Source: Streptomyces sp. V1I1 (GTDB lineage Bacteria > Actinomycetota > Actinomycetes > Streptomycetales > Streptomycetaceae). Taken from it: a stretch of DNA of 64,000 bases. Below, one piece after another: positions 53,182 through 61,847 of the stretch. Location of the stretch: contig NZ_JAUSZH010000001.1 of the NCBI RefSeq assembly GCF_030817355.1, positions 1,550,001 to 1,614,000 of the forward strand, read 5' to 3'. Under the pieces are notes generated by a model. It saw only the letters and a program-made list of their open reading frames with translations. It did not search any database and was not told the DNA's origin. Numbering within the stretch: the first letter of the stretch is position 1; every line of letters starts with the position of its first letter. The position numbers and the translations under genes are program-made.

Positions 53182-53432
53182 TTCTCCCCCTCCCCGATCA
53201 CATTGATCTGCAACGAGACACGAGTGGCGCCGGCCTCCAGAGCCCGGCGCAGCAGCGCGTCGACCGCGCTCAGCACCACGTCGGCGCCGCCCTCCGCCGT
53301 ATTGCCGAACGGGCCGACATCCACGGCGTCCAGCTCGGCCGCCTGGATGACCTCGCGGGCGACCACCGCATGGGCCGGCGCTTCATCGAGGTCGAAGGGT
53401 TCGGTGGTGAACTCCACCCGCAATCGCTCCAT
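53178..53432 (-). CDS. Thiamine-binding-like protein (MTH1187 family)
   Basis: 84 aa. Ferredoxin-like fold pattern of the family: VEFTTEPFDLDEAPAHAVVA, ELDAVDVGPFGNTAEG (ligand loop), RRALEAGATRVSLQINVI. Members bind thiamine and often lie with transport or purine genes. It overlaps the HTH gene start, so the two form an operon. Its link to urate catabolism is unexplained. Confidence 0.8.
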   Translation of the reverse strand: MERLRVEFTTEPFDLDEAPAHAVVAREVIQAAELDAVDVGPFGNTAEGGADVVLSAVDALLRRALEAGATRVSLQINVIGEGEK

Positions 53433-53632
53433 GCGCCCACGTTAGCGGTGCCCTTCCACGCCGTCGGCGCCGTCCCGGACCGGGAAGGCGCCGGCCCGAC
53501 CGGGACACGTCGCCGTCCGACCGGGAAAAGGCGCAGCTGTGCGCGACGGACCCGCTATGTCCCCGCGTAGAGCAGGTGACGGAAGCCGCGCCGGCCCTCA
53601 TCTCCGGCTCGGCGGCACTGGGAGGGGTCTGC

Positions 53633-54691
53633 ATGATGACTGGGCGCAAGATGACCGGGCGCAAGCGCAGGGGTGTCAAGGCAACAGCGGTCGCGACGGC
53701 GGCCATGGCGGCGCTGACCGCCTCACGGGCGTCGGGGTCGGCGGCACACGCCTCGGCCCCGGCTCAGCGTCCGACGCCCCCGCCGGGGCAGAGCGTGACC
53801 GGCGACACCCCGTACCGCACCGAGCTTCCGCCGCTGCGGGCCCGCGAGAGGGGACGGGACACGGACGACGGCTCCGCCGCACTGGTCGGCGGCGCTCTGC
53901 CTGCCACGGTCCTGGCCGCATACCGGCAGGCCGAGTCGGACCTCGCGGGCAGCGCGCCCGGCTGCCGTCTGCGCTGGCAGCTGCTGGCCGCGATCGGCCA
54001 GGTGGAGTCCGGGCAGGCGCGTGGCGGCCGGGTGACCGCGGACGGCACGACCGTCGCACCGATTCTCGGCCCGCGGCTGGACGGCAACGGGTTCGCCCTC
54101 ATCAGGGACACCGACGGCGGGGTGCACGACGGGGACACGGCGTACGACCGCGCCGTCGGTCCGATGCAGTTCATCCCCTCCACGTGGGCCACCTGGGGCT
54201 CCGACGGCAACGGCGACGGACGTAGCGATCCGGGCAACGTCTACGACGCGGCCCTCTCGGCCGGCCGCTACCTGTGCGCGGGCGGGCGGGATCTCTCCGA
54301 CCCGCACGACCTGGACCTCGCGATCCTCGGCTACAACCACTCCGCCGAGTATCTGCGCACGGTCAAGGCATGGTTCGGGTACTTCCTCGAAGGGCACCGG
54401 ATGGTGCCGGACCTCGGCGGATCCGCCACCCGCCCGGCCCCGGAGCCGTCCCGTCCGGCTCGGCCGCGGCCGTCGGCCTCCACGGCTCCCGCACGCCCGG
54501 CCGCCCCGCATGACGCCTCCCCCGGGCCGTCCTCGCCCACGCCCTCACCCTCACCGTCGAAGACCGCGCCGGGCGGTGGCCCCAAGCCCGCGGAGCCCGT
54601 GATTCCCGTCCCCACAAGCGGTGTCGAGCTGCCCGGCGACAGTGTCCTGCCCGGCGCAGGTTCGCTGGCCGGCAACGGACAGGTTGGCTGA
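53633..54691 (+). CDS. Exported lytic transglycosylase-like protein
   Basis: 352 aa from ATG 53633 (GGGAGGGG upstream). Signal sequence (KATAVATAAMAALTAS), linker, then an SLT-type lysozyme-fold domain: WQLLAAIGQVESGQARGG (catalytic Glu), YDRAVGPMQFIPSTWATWG (the GPMQF motif), NVYDAALSAGRYLCAGGRDL and LAILGYNHSAEYLRTVKAW. A Pro/Ser/Ala-rich tail follows. Cleaves peptidoglycan glycan strands. Followed closely by the sigma-factor gene and the mce operon, on the same strand. Confidence 0.92.
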   Translation: MMTGRKMTGRKRRGVKATAVATAAMAALTASRASGSAAHASAPAQRPTPPPGQSVTGDTPYRTELPPLRARERGRDTDDGSAALVGGALPATVLAAYRQAESDLAGSAPGCRLRWQLLAAIGQVESGQARGGRVTADGTTVAPILGPRLDGNGFALIRDTDGGVHDGDTAYDRAVGPMQFIPSTWATWGSDGNGDGRSDPGNVYDAALSAGRYLCAGGRDLSDPHDLDLAILGYNHSAEYLRTVKAWFGYFLEGHRMVPDLGGSATRPAPEPSRPARPRPSASTAPARPAAPHDASPGPSSPTPSPSPSKTAPGGGPKPAEPVIPVPTSGVELPGDSVLPGAGSLAGNGQVG

Positions 54692-54806
54692 CCAGCAACG
54701 GTAAGGACTCGATGAGCGCCACCCCCTCCCCAACTCCGGATACCCGGCGGTAATGTCGCCATCCGCCGGACAGCACCGAACCGGCGGTGAGCGCAAAGGG
54801 GCCCTC

Positions 54807-55874
54807 ATGGCGACGGACATGCCTGCGTACTCGGGCGGGCCGGCGGACACGGCTGCCCACGAGCGGTGGCAGCGCGCGTGGAGCCACCGCGAGCAGCTGC
54901 TCAAGGTGGCCCGCCGCCGCTCCATGAGCATGGAGGACGCCGAGGACGCGGTACACGAGGCCATGCTGCGCGCTGCCGAGAACCCGCATCTGGACGACGA
55001 GCGGCTCGGCGCGTGGCTGACGACAGTGACCATGCGGCTGTGCGTCGACCGTTACCGGCAGGTCAACCGCGAGGCCGAGGTGCGCGGCAGCGCGACTCTC
55101 GTACCGACGGGCCCGGTGCCCGTCGACGAGGCGGTCTGTGACCGGGCCGAGGCCAAGTGGCTTGCCGTGCGCACCGACGAACTGCCCGCCCGGCAGGCGC
55201 AGGCGATCCGGCTGAAGTCCGAGGACCTCGATGTCGGCCAGGTCGCCCACGAGATGGGGCTGAGCTACCGGACGGTCGAGTCGCTGCTGGCGCGAGCCCG
55301 GCGGACGCTGCGCAATACGCTGGCCGGCACGCTGGCGCTGGCCCTGTGGCTGTGCGGTCGAAACCGGCCCCGGACGGGCGTGAACGCGCAGGCGGTGGCA
55401 GTGGCCTCGACGGCGGCGACGCTGGTCGTCGCCGGGTTCATCCTGCCGTACGCCCACGACTGGGACGGGCCTGGTGCCGGGCCCGCCCCGTCGAAGGCCT
55501 CGGACGTGCGGACACCGGACCACGGCCGAGCGGAGCCGTCGGCCGCCGGCACCCCCGCAGAGGCGGCGTCGGGGACCACCACGAGCGGGACGGACGCGCC
55601 CGGAGGCACACTGCCCGCGCTGCCGTCCCTGCCGGAGGTCACCTTGCCACCGCTGCCGCCGCTCTCCACCCCGGACGTCCCTGAAGTGCCGAACGTCCCC
55701 GACATACCTGACGTGCCCGAAGTGCCGGATGTGCTCGAAGCGCCGGACGTGCCCCTTATGACGGTCGCGCCCGAGGTGACCGTGCCCTCCGTGCCGGAGG
55801 TGCCCGTGACCACGCCGTCGGCCTCGGTGCCCCTGGCCACGCCGTCCGCCCCGGTGTCCCTGCCGCGCCCGTAG
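54807..55874 (+). CDS. ECF-like sigma factor with membrane anchor and exported repeat tail
   Basis: 355 aa from ATG 54807 (AAAGGGG upstream). Sigma region 2 (RRSMSMEDAEDAVHEAML, WLTTVTMRLCVDRYRQ) and region 4 (PARQAQAIRLKSEDLDVGQV, HEMGLSYRTVESLLARARRT) are intact. They are followed by a transmembrane helix at about 195-215 (AVASTAATLVVAGFILPYA). The outer part is a Pro/Val-rich low-complexity tail with repeats of the PDVPEVP type. It is unlike a free sigma factor and may be released by proteolysis or sense the wall. It lies 140 nt before mceG. Confidence 0.85.
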   Translation: MATDMPAYSGGPADTAAHERWQRAWSHREQLLKVARRRSMSMEDAEDAVHEAMLRAAENPHLDDERLGAWLTTVTMRLCVDRYRQVNREAEVRGSATLVPTGPVPVDEAVCDRAEAKWLAVRTDELPARQAQAIRLKSEDLDVGQVAHEMGLSYRTVESLLARARRTLRNTLAGTLALALWLCGRNRPRTGVNAQAVAVASTAATLVVAGFILPYAHDWDGPGAGPAPSKASDVRTPDHGRAEPSAAGTPAEAASGTTTSGTDAPGGTLPALPSLPEVTLPPLPPLSTPDVPEVPNVPDIPDVPEVPDVLEAPDVPLMTVAPEVTVPSVPEVPVTTPSASVPLATPSAPVSLPRP

Positions 55875-56014
55875 CTGCCCGCGGCCACCTGGCACGCCGA
55901 AGTTCACTCCTGATTTCGCGCCCGTAAAAAATTTCGTGCTTCGGCGCGACGGACGGGCCGCCCTTCCCCGTAGAGCAGATGTCGGAGCTGCTCCACTGCT
56001 GAAGGGTGAACCGG

Positions 56015-56959
56015 ATGGGTGTCGAGATCTGTGTGGAAGGGCTGACCAAGTCCTTCGGCCACCAGGTCATCTGGCAGGACGTTTCGCTGACGCTGCCCGC
56101 CGGCGAGGTTTCGGTCATGCTCGGCCCTTCGGGCACGGGCAAGTCCGTATTCCTTAAGACGCTGGTCGGCCTGCTGAAGCCGGAGGCGGGCGCGATCCGG
56201 ATCGCGGGCACGGACATCACCAAGCTGCGTGAACACGACCTGTACGAGGTGCGGAAGCAGTTCGGCGTGCTGTTCCAGGACGGCGCGCTGTTCGGGTCGA
56301 TGAACCTCTACGACAACATCGCCTTCCCGCTGCGTGAACACACCCGCAAGACGGAGAGCGCGATCCGGCAGATCGTCCTGGAAAAGATGGACATGGTCGG
56401 ACTGATCGGCGCCGAGGAGAAGCTGCCCGGCGAGATATCCGGCGGCATGCGCAAACGGGCCGGGCTGGCGCGGGCCCTGGTGCTCGATCCGGAGATCATC
56501 CTCTTCGACGAGCCGGACTCGGGTCTCGACCCGGTTCGCGTGGCGTATCTCAATCAGCTGATCGTCGATCTCAACGCGCAGATCGACGCGACCTTCCTGA
56601 TCGTCACGCACGACATCGCATCGGCCCGGCAGGTCCCGGACAACATCGGACTGCTCTTCCGTCGCGAGCTGGTGATGTTCGGCCCCCGGGAACAGCTGCT
56701 TACCAGCGACCAGCCGGTCGTGCGGCAGTTCCTGAACGGCCGGATGCAGGGGCCGATCGGCATGGCGGAGGAGAAGGACGCCGCCCAGGTCGAGCAGGAG
56801 CTGGCGCGGCTCGGCGACAGGGACCTGCGCGCTCCCAAGGGCGCCGACGAGATGACGCCCCGCCTGCTGCCGAGCCCCGGGATCACCCGGCCGCCCCGCT
56901 GGGAGGCGATCGCCCGCCGTGAGGCGGCGCTGCACAAGGTGGAGGTGGCGGACGCATGA
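56015..56959 (+). CDS. mceG: Mce system ATPase (MceG/Mkl)
   Basis: 314 aa from ATG 56015 (AAGGG upstream; GTG 56006 alternative). ABC ATPase of the MlaF/Mkl type. Walker A GPSGTGKS, Q-loop VLFQDGALFGSMN, signature EISGGMRKRAGLARAL, Walker B IILFDEPDSGLDPVR, and H-loop VTHDIASA. The C-terminal approximately 60 residues are a family-typical extension. It powers lipid import by the Mce complex. It overlaps yrbE4A by ATGA. AT-rich spots in 55900-55950 may hold the promoter. Confidence 0.95.
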   Translation: MGVEICVEGLTKSFGHQVIWQDVSLTLPAGEVSVMLGPSGTGKSVFLKTLVGLLKPEAGAIRIAGTDITKLREHDLYEVRKQFGVLFQDGALFGSMNLYDNIAFPLREHTRKTESAIRQIVLEKMDMVGLIGAEEKLPGEISGGMRKRAGLARALVLDPEIILFDEPDSGLDPVRVAYLNQLIVDLNAQIDATFLIVTHDIASARQVPDNIGLLFRRELVMFGPREQLLTSDQPVVRQFLNGRMQGPIGMAEEKDAAQVEQELARLGDRDLRAPKGADEMTPRLLPSPGITRPPRWEAIARREAALHKVEVADA

Positions 56960-57726
56960 GCCTTTCCCCCACAGGCGCCCTGCGACATTCCGGCAGCCTG
57001 TTCGCGATGGCCCTGGACGTCGTACGGACCTTCCCCAGGCGTCCGTTCCAAGTGCGGGAGTTCATCCAGCAGGCCTGGTTCATCGCGAGCGTCACCATCC
57101 TGCCCACCGCTCTGGTCTCCATCCCCTTCGGGGCGGTCATCGCCCTGCAGATCGGCAGTCTGACCCGCCAGCTCGGCGCCCAGTCGTTCTCCGGCGCGGC
57201 CTCGGTGCTGGCGGTGCTGCGGGAGGCCTCGCCGATCGTCACCGCGCTGCTGATCGCGGGAGCGGGCGGCACCGCGATCTGCGCGGACCTCGGGGCGCGC
57301 AAGATCCGTGAGGAGATCGACGCGATGCAAGTGCTGGGCATCGACCCGATCCACCGCCTGGTCGTGCCGCGGGTGCTGGCCTCGATGGTGGTGGCCGTGC
57401 TCCTCAACGGCCTTGTGTCGGTGGTCGGAGTGGCCGGCGGCTACTTCTTCAACGTGATCCTGCAAAACGGTACGCCCGGCGCGTATCTCGCCTCCTTCAC
57501 CACCCTCGCCCAGCTGTCCGACCTATGGGCGGCCGAGCTTAAGGCCCTGGTGTTCGGCGCCATCGCGGCGATCGTCGCCTCGTACAAGGGACTGACCGCG
57601 AAGGGCGGGTCGAAGGGCGTTGGCGACGCCGTGAACCAGTCGGTGGTGATCACTTTCATGCTGCTTTTCGTGACGAACTTCGTGATGACCGCGGTGTACT
57701 TCCAGGTCGTTCCGCAGAGGGGTTGA
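56956..57726 (+). CDS. yrbE4A: Mce permease subunit YrbE4A (MlaE family)
   Basis: 256 aa, about five membrane helices, MlaE fold. FIQQAWFIASVTILPTALVS, GARKIREEIDAMQVLGIDP (the conserved EExDAL-type coupling loop contacting the ATPase), PRVLASMVVAVLLNGLVSVV, NVILQNGTPG. Start overlaps mceG. Pairs with the next gene as a heterodimer. Confidence 0.95.
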   Translation: MSLSPTGALRHSGSLFAMALDVVRTFPRRPFQVREFIQQAWFIASVTILPTALVSIPFGAVIALQIGSLTRQLGAQSFSGAASVLAVLREASPIVTALLIAGAGGTAICADLGARKIREEIDAMQVLGIDPIHRLVVPRVLASMVVAVLLNGLVSVVGVAGGYFFNVILQNGTPGAYLASFTTLAQLSDLWAAELKALVFGAIAAIVASYKGLTAKGGSKGVGDAVNQSVVITFMLLFVTNFVMTAVYFQVVPQRG

Positions 57727-57729
57727 CCG

Positions 57730-58548
57730 ATGCCGCTGATGAATCGTCTGCTGCTGGACCGGCTCGAGGAGCTGGGCGGCCAACTGTCCTTCTACGGACG
57801 CTCGCTGGCCTGGACCGGCCGCACCCTGCGCCGCTACAAGAAGGAGATCCTGCGTCTGCTCGCCGAGGTGAGCTTCGGTCGCGGGGCGCTGGCAGTCGTC
57901 GGCGGGACGGTCGGCGTCATCGCCTTCCTGTCCTTCTTCACCGGCACCGAGGTCGGCCTGCAGGGATACGCCGCGCTCAACCAGCTGGGCACCTCCAACT
58001 TCGTGGCGTTCCTGTCCGCGTACTTCAACACCCGTGAGATCGCCCCGCTGGTGGCCGGTCTCGCCCTGTCGGCGACGGTCGGGGCCGGGTTCACCGCCCA
58101 GCTCGGGGCCATGCGGATCAGCGAGGAGACCGACGCGCTGGAGGTGATGGGCGTCCCCTCGCTGCCGTTCCTGGTGACCACGCGCATGATCGCCGGCTTT
58201 GTCGCCGTCATCCCGCTGTATGTGATCGGGCTGCTGTCCTCGTACTTCGCGGCACGCACCATCACGACCGGCTACTACGGGCAGTCCGCGGGCACCTACG
58301 ACCACTACTTCCAGCAGTATCTGCCGCCGGTCGACGTCCTGTGGTCCTTCGGCAAGGTGATCGTCTTCGCCGTCGTGATCATCCTCGTCCACTGCTACTA
58401 CGGCTACTACGCGAGCGGCGGCCCGGCCGGCGTCGGCGTCGCGGTCGGCCGTGCCGTGCGGACCTCCATCGTCGCCATCAACATCCTGGACTTCTTCCTC
58501 AGCCTGGCGATCTGGGGCGCCAACACGACCGTACGGATAGCGGGGTAG
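57730..58548 (+). CDS. yrbE4B: Mce permease subunit YrbE4B (MlaE family)
   Basis: 272 aa. Same fold; RYKKEILRLLAEVSFGRGAL, TAQLGAMRISEETDALEVMG coupling loop, PFLVTTRMIAGFVAVIPLYV, CYYGYYASGGPAGVGVAVG. Three nucleotides separate it from yrbE4A; an amphipathic N-terminal helix precedes the first membrane segment. Confidence 0.95.
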   Translation: MPLMNRLLLDRLEELGGQLSFYGRSLAWTGRTLRRYKKEILRLLAEVSFGRGALAVVGGTVGVIAFLSFFTGTEVGLQGYAALNQLGTSNFVAFLSAYFNTREIAPLVAGLALSATVGAGFTAQLGAMRISEETDALEVMGVPSLPFLVTTRMIAGFVAVIPLYVIGLLSSYFAARTITTGYYGQSAGTYDHYFQQYLPPVDVLWSFGKVIVFAVVIILVHCYYGYYASGGPAGVGVAVGRAVRTSIVAINILDFFLSLAIWGANTTVRIAG

Positions 58549-58555
58549 ACGATCC

Positions 58556-59821
58556 ATGCGCATTCCCATTCCCGTCCCGACACGCGGCGCACGACTGCGG
58601 CTGTACGGCATCGTCTTCATCGCGGTCATCGCGCTTCTGCTGTCGCTGTCGGTCGCCGTCTACCAGCAGATGTTCGTCTCCGTCGTACGGATCACGCTGG
58701 AGGCCGACACCCTGGGCAACCAGCTGGACCCGCGGGCCGACGTCAAGCTGCGCGGGCTGCTGGTCGGCGAGGTACGCGAGGTCCGGGCCGACGGCGAGAA
58801 GGCGACGCTCGACATCGCTCTCAAGCCGGAGCACGTCTCCCGCATCCCTGCCGATGTGCACGCGCGGCTGCTGCCCAAGACGCTGTTCGGCGAGAAGTAC
58901 GTCGATCTGGTCGCCCCGCGCGGCTCCGCGGGGCGGCACATCCGCGCCGGGGACGTCATCACCCAGGACCGCACCGAGGCCGGCATCGAGCTCCAGCATC
59001 TGATGAACGACCTGCTGCCGCTGCTGCGGACCGTTCGGCCCGCCGAACTCAATGCCACGCTGTCGGCGTTCGCCACCGCGCTCGACGGGCGCGGCGACCA
59101 AATCGGCGCCAACCTCACCCGTTTCGAGCGCTATCTCAGCCGGCTCAACCCGCACATGCCGTCCATCAAGGAAAACATCTCGCGGTTCGCCGATGTGACC
59201 GCGGTGTACGGGGACGCGGCACCCGATCTGCTGAGGATCCTGCGGAACACCGTCACCACCAGCCGCACTGTCGTCGAGCAGCGGGACCAACTGGCCTCCG
59301 CGCTCACCGCGACCGCCGACGCCGCCGGCACCGCGGACGGGTTCTTCACCGAGAACGAAGGACGGCTGATCACCCTCGGCCGCGTCTCGCGCCCCACGCT
59401 GGCCCTGTTCGCCCGCTACTCGCCGGTCTACCCCTGCCTCCTGGACGGCCTGGTGAAGCAGGACGCGGCGGCCGAAGAGACCTTCAGGGGCGGAGAGATG
59501 CGCATCACCCTCGAATTCGTCCGCCCTCGGCCCGCGTACAAACCCGGTGAGGAACCGCGCTATGCAGAACGTTCAGGACCCGACTGCAGGGGGCTGCCCA
59601 ACCCCCGGGTGCCCGCACCGGACACAAAGCTCAATGACGGTACGTCGGCGCACGGCTCGGGAGGCGGCACCAATAGTGCTGTGTCCGCCACCGAGGCCGA
59701 GCAGCGTGCGGTCGGCTCACTCGTGGCGCCCGTCATGGGAGTTCCGGCCGACCGGGTGCCGGCCGTCGCGACACTGCTCTTCGGCCCGATGGCCCGCGGA
59801 ACGGCGGTGAGCGTCGCATGA
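58556..59821 (+). CDS. mceA: Mce protein A (MlaD domain)
   Basis: 421 aa. N-terminal membrane anchor (YGIVFIAVIALLLSLSVAVY), then the MCE/MlaD beta domain (QLDPRADVKLRGLLVGEVRE, GEKYVDLVAPRG), a helical tunnel-forming domain and a Pro-rich, disordered C-terminus (RYAERSGPDCRGLPNPRVPA). One of six hetero-hexamer subunits of the lipid channel. Overlaps mceB. Confidence 0.94.
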   Translation: MRIPIPVPTRGARLRLYGIVFIAVIALLLSLSVAVYQQMFVSVVRITLEADTLGNQLDPRADVKLRGLLVGEVREVRADGEKATLDIALKPEHVSRIPADVHARLLPKTLFGEKYVDLVAPRGSAGRHIRAGDVITQDRTEAGIELQHLMNDLLPLLRTVRPAELNATLSAFATALDGRGDQIGANLTRFERYLSRLNPHMPSIKENISRFADVTAVYGDAAPDLLRILRNTVTTSRTVVEQRDQLASALTATADAAGTADGFFTENEGRLITLGRVSRPTLALFARYSPVYPCLLDGLVKQDAAAEETFRGGEMRITLEFVRPRPAYKPGEEPRYAERSGPDCRGLPNPRVPAPDTKLNDGTSAHGSGGGTNSAVSATEAEQRAVGSLVAPVMGVPADRVPAVATLLFGPMARGTAVSVA

Positions 59822-60870
59822 CGAAGTCAGGAGCCATCCAGACCACGGCCCCGCTGATCAAGTTCATTCTCTTCGCCGTGGTGACGGTGCTGGTGACGGC
59901 GATGCTCGCGGCCACCATCGTCAACCTCTCCTTCACCCCGCAGGAGACGTACCGCGCGGTGTTCAGCGACGTCACCAGCCTGGAGGAGGGCGACGACATC
60001 AGGGTCGCCGGAGTGCGGGTCGGTGAGGTCGAGGACATCAGGATCAAGGGCGGCAGCATCAAGGACCGCACGCTGGCGGAAGTCACCTTCACGGTCGACC
60101 AGAACCGTCCGCTGTTCTCCAGCACCGGCGCCGTCATCCGCTACCGGAATCTGGTCGGACAGCGGTACATCGCGCTGACGGAGGGCGCCGGTAACGGCAC
60201 GCCGCTGCCGCCCGGCGCCCGGATCCCGCTGGCCAGGACCCAGCCGGCGCTCGATCTCAACGCGCTGCTGAACGGATTCAAGCCGCTCTTCGCCGCACTG
60301 AGCCCCGACGACATGAACCAGCTCGCCACCGAGATCATCAAGACCCTGCAGGGAGAGGGCGGGACGGTGAAGAGCCTGCTCGCCCACACCGCCTCCCTGA
60401 CCACCACACTCGCCGACCGCGACAAGCTCGTCGGGTCCGTGATCGACAACCTCAACGAGGTGCTGAAGACGCTGGACAAGCGCGGCGCCCGCTTCTCCGG
60501 ACTGCTCAAGCAGTTGCAGCGGCTGATCTCCGGGCTGTCCGCCGACCGCAAGCCCATCGGCGAGTCGCTGACCAGCATCGGCCAACTGACCGAGGCAACT
60601 TCGGGCCTGATCGAGGACGCCCGCCCGCCGCTGAAGGACGACATCGCCGAGCTGACCGACCTCACCGGAACGCTGAACAAGAACGAGAAGACCGTGGAGG
60701 GCGTGCTGAAACGGCTGCCGAACAAGCTGAACAAGTTGACGGGGACGGCGTCGTACGGCTCCTGGTTCAACTTCTACCTCTGTGACTTCGACGGCCGGAT
60801 CGTGCTGCCGAAGACCAGGCAGGTGCTCACCCCTGAGCTCCATGTCGCGAGGGCGAGGTGCGGCCAGTGA
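59818..60870 (+). CDS. mceB: Mce protein B
   Basis: 350 aa. Membrane anchor (LIKFILFAVVTVLVTAMLAA), MCE domain (DVTSLEEGDDIRVAGVRVGE; RYRNLVGQRYIALTEG), helical domain, conserved MceB end with WFNFYLCDFDGRIVLP. Start overlaps mceA (ATGA). Confidence 0.94.
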   Translation: MTKSGAIQTTAPLIKFILFAVVTVLVTAMLAATIVNLSFTPQETYRAVFSDVTSLEEGDDIRVAGVRVGEVEDIRIKGGSIKDRTLAEVTFTVDQNRPLFSSTGAVIRYRNLVGQRYIALTEGAGNGTPLPPGARIPLARTQPALDLNALLNGFKPLFAALSPDDMNQLATEIIKTLQGEGGTVKSLLAHTASLTTTLADRDKLVGSVIDNLNEVLKTLDKRGARFSGLLKQLQRLISGLSADRKPIGESLTSIGQLTEATSGLIEDARPPLKDDIAELTDLTGTLNKNEKTVEGVLKRLPNKLNKLTGTASYGSWFNFYLCDFDGRIVLPKTRQVLTPELHVARARCGQ

Positions 60871-61847
60871 TCCCCTTCCGTGAGCGCAACCCCGTGGTGA
60901 TCGGGGCGGTCGGCATCTCCACGCTCGCGCTGCTGGCCGTCGCGGCGTTCAACGCCGACAGCCTCCCGCTGATCGGCAACGGCGAGACGTACAGCGCGGC
61001 GTTCTCGGAAGCGGGCGGCCTCAAACCCGGCGACGAGGTGCGCATCGCCGGGGTCAAGGTCGGCAAGGTCGACGAGGTCGATCTGGACGGCGACCATGTG
61101 AAGGTGACCTTCAAGGTCAAGGGGGACCCGGAGTTCGGCACGAGGACCGGCGCGGCCATCCGGATCAAGACGATCCTGGGCTCCAAGTACCTCGCGCTGC
61201 AGCCGAAGGGGGCAGGGCAGCTACCGCCGGGCAGCGAGATCCCGCTGAACCGTACGGTTCCGGCGTACGACGTCGTGACGGCGTTCAGTGATCTGACCAC
61301 CACGACGGAGAAGGTCGACATGGACCAGCTGGCGAAGGCCATGGACACCATCTCCGCCACCTTCAAGGACTCGCCGGCCGACGTGCAGGCATCCATCAAG
61401 GGGCTTTCGAGGATCTCCCGTACGGTGGCGTCCCGCGACGAAGCCCTGCGTGAACTTCTCAAGCACGCCAACGGGGTCACGGGCGTTCTCTCCGAACGTT
61501 CCGGCGACTTCTCCCGGGTGGTCAAGGACGGCGACAAGCTGTTCCGGGAGATCACCAGGCGGCGTGCGGCGATCCATACGCTGCTCAAGAGTTCGGCCGC
61601 GATGGGCATCCAGCTCTCCGGCCTCGTCGAGGACAACCGCAAGGAGATCGGCCCGGCGCTCAAGGGCCTGAACACGGTGGTCACCATGCTCGAACGCAAT
61701 CAGGCCTCCCTCGACCGCAGTGTCAAGCTGCTCGCCCCCTATGTACGGGTGTTCACCAACACTCTCGGCAACGGCCGCTGGTTCGACAGCTACATCCAGA
61801 ACATGGTCGCCGCTCCGGTGGAGCCGCGGACGGGAGGCTCACGATGA
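60867..61847 (+). CDS. mceC: Mce protein C
   Basis: About 326 aa from GTG 60867, overlapping the mceB TGA (GTGA); GTG 60858 alternative. Anchor (VVIGAVGISTLALLAVAAF), MCE domain (EAGGLKPGDEVRIAGVKVGK; KTILGSKYLALQPKG), helical part, and the family end GNGRWFDSYIQNM. Confidence 0.93.
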   Translation: MIPFRERNPVVIGAVGISTLALLAVAAFNADSLPLIGNGETYSAAFSEAGGLKPGDEVRIAGVKVGKVDEVDLDGDHVKVTFKVKGDPEFGTRTGAAIRIKTILGSKYLALQPKGAGQLPPGSEIPLNRTVPAYDVVTAFSDLTTTTEKVDMDQLAKAMDTISATFKDSPADVQASIKGLSRISRTVASRDEALRELLKHANGVTGVLSERSGDFSRVVKDGDKLFREITRRRAAIHTLLKSSAAMGIQLSGLVEDNRKEIGPALKGLNTVVTMLERNQASLDRSVKLLAPYVRVFTNTLGNGRWFDSYIQNMVAAPVEPRTGGSR

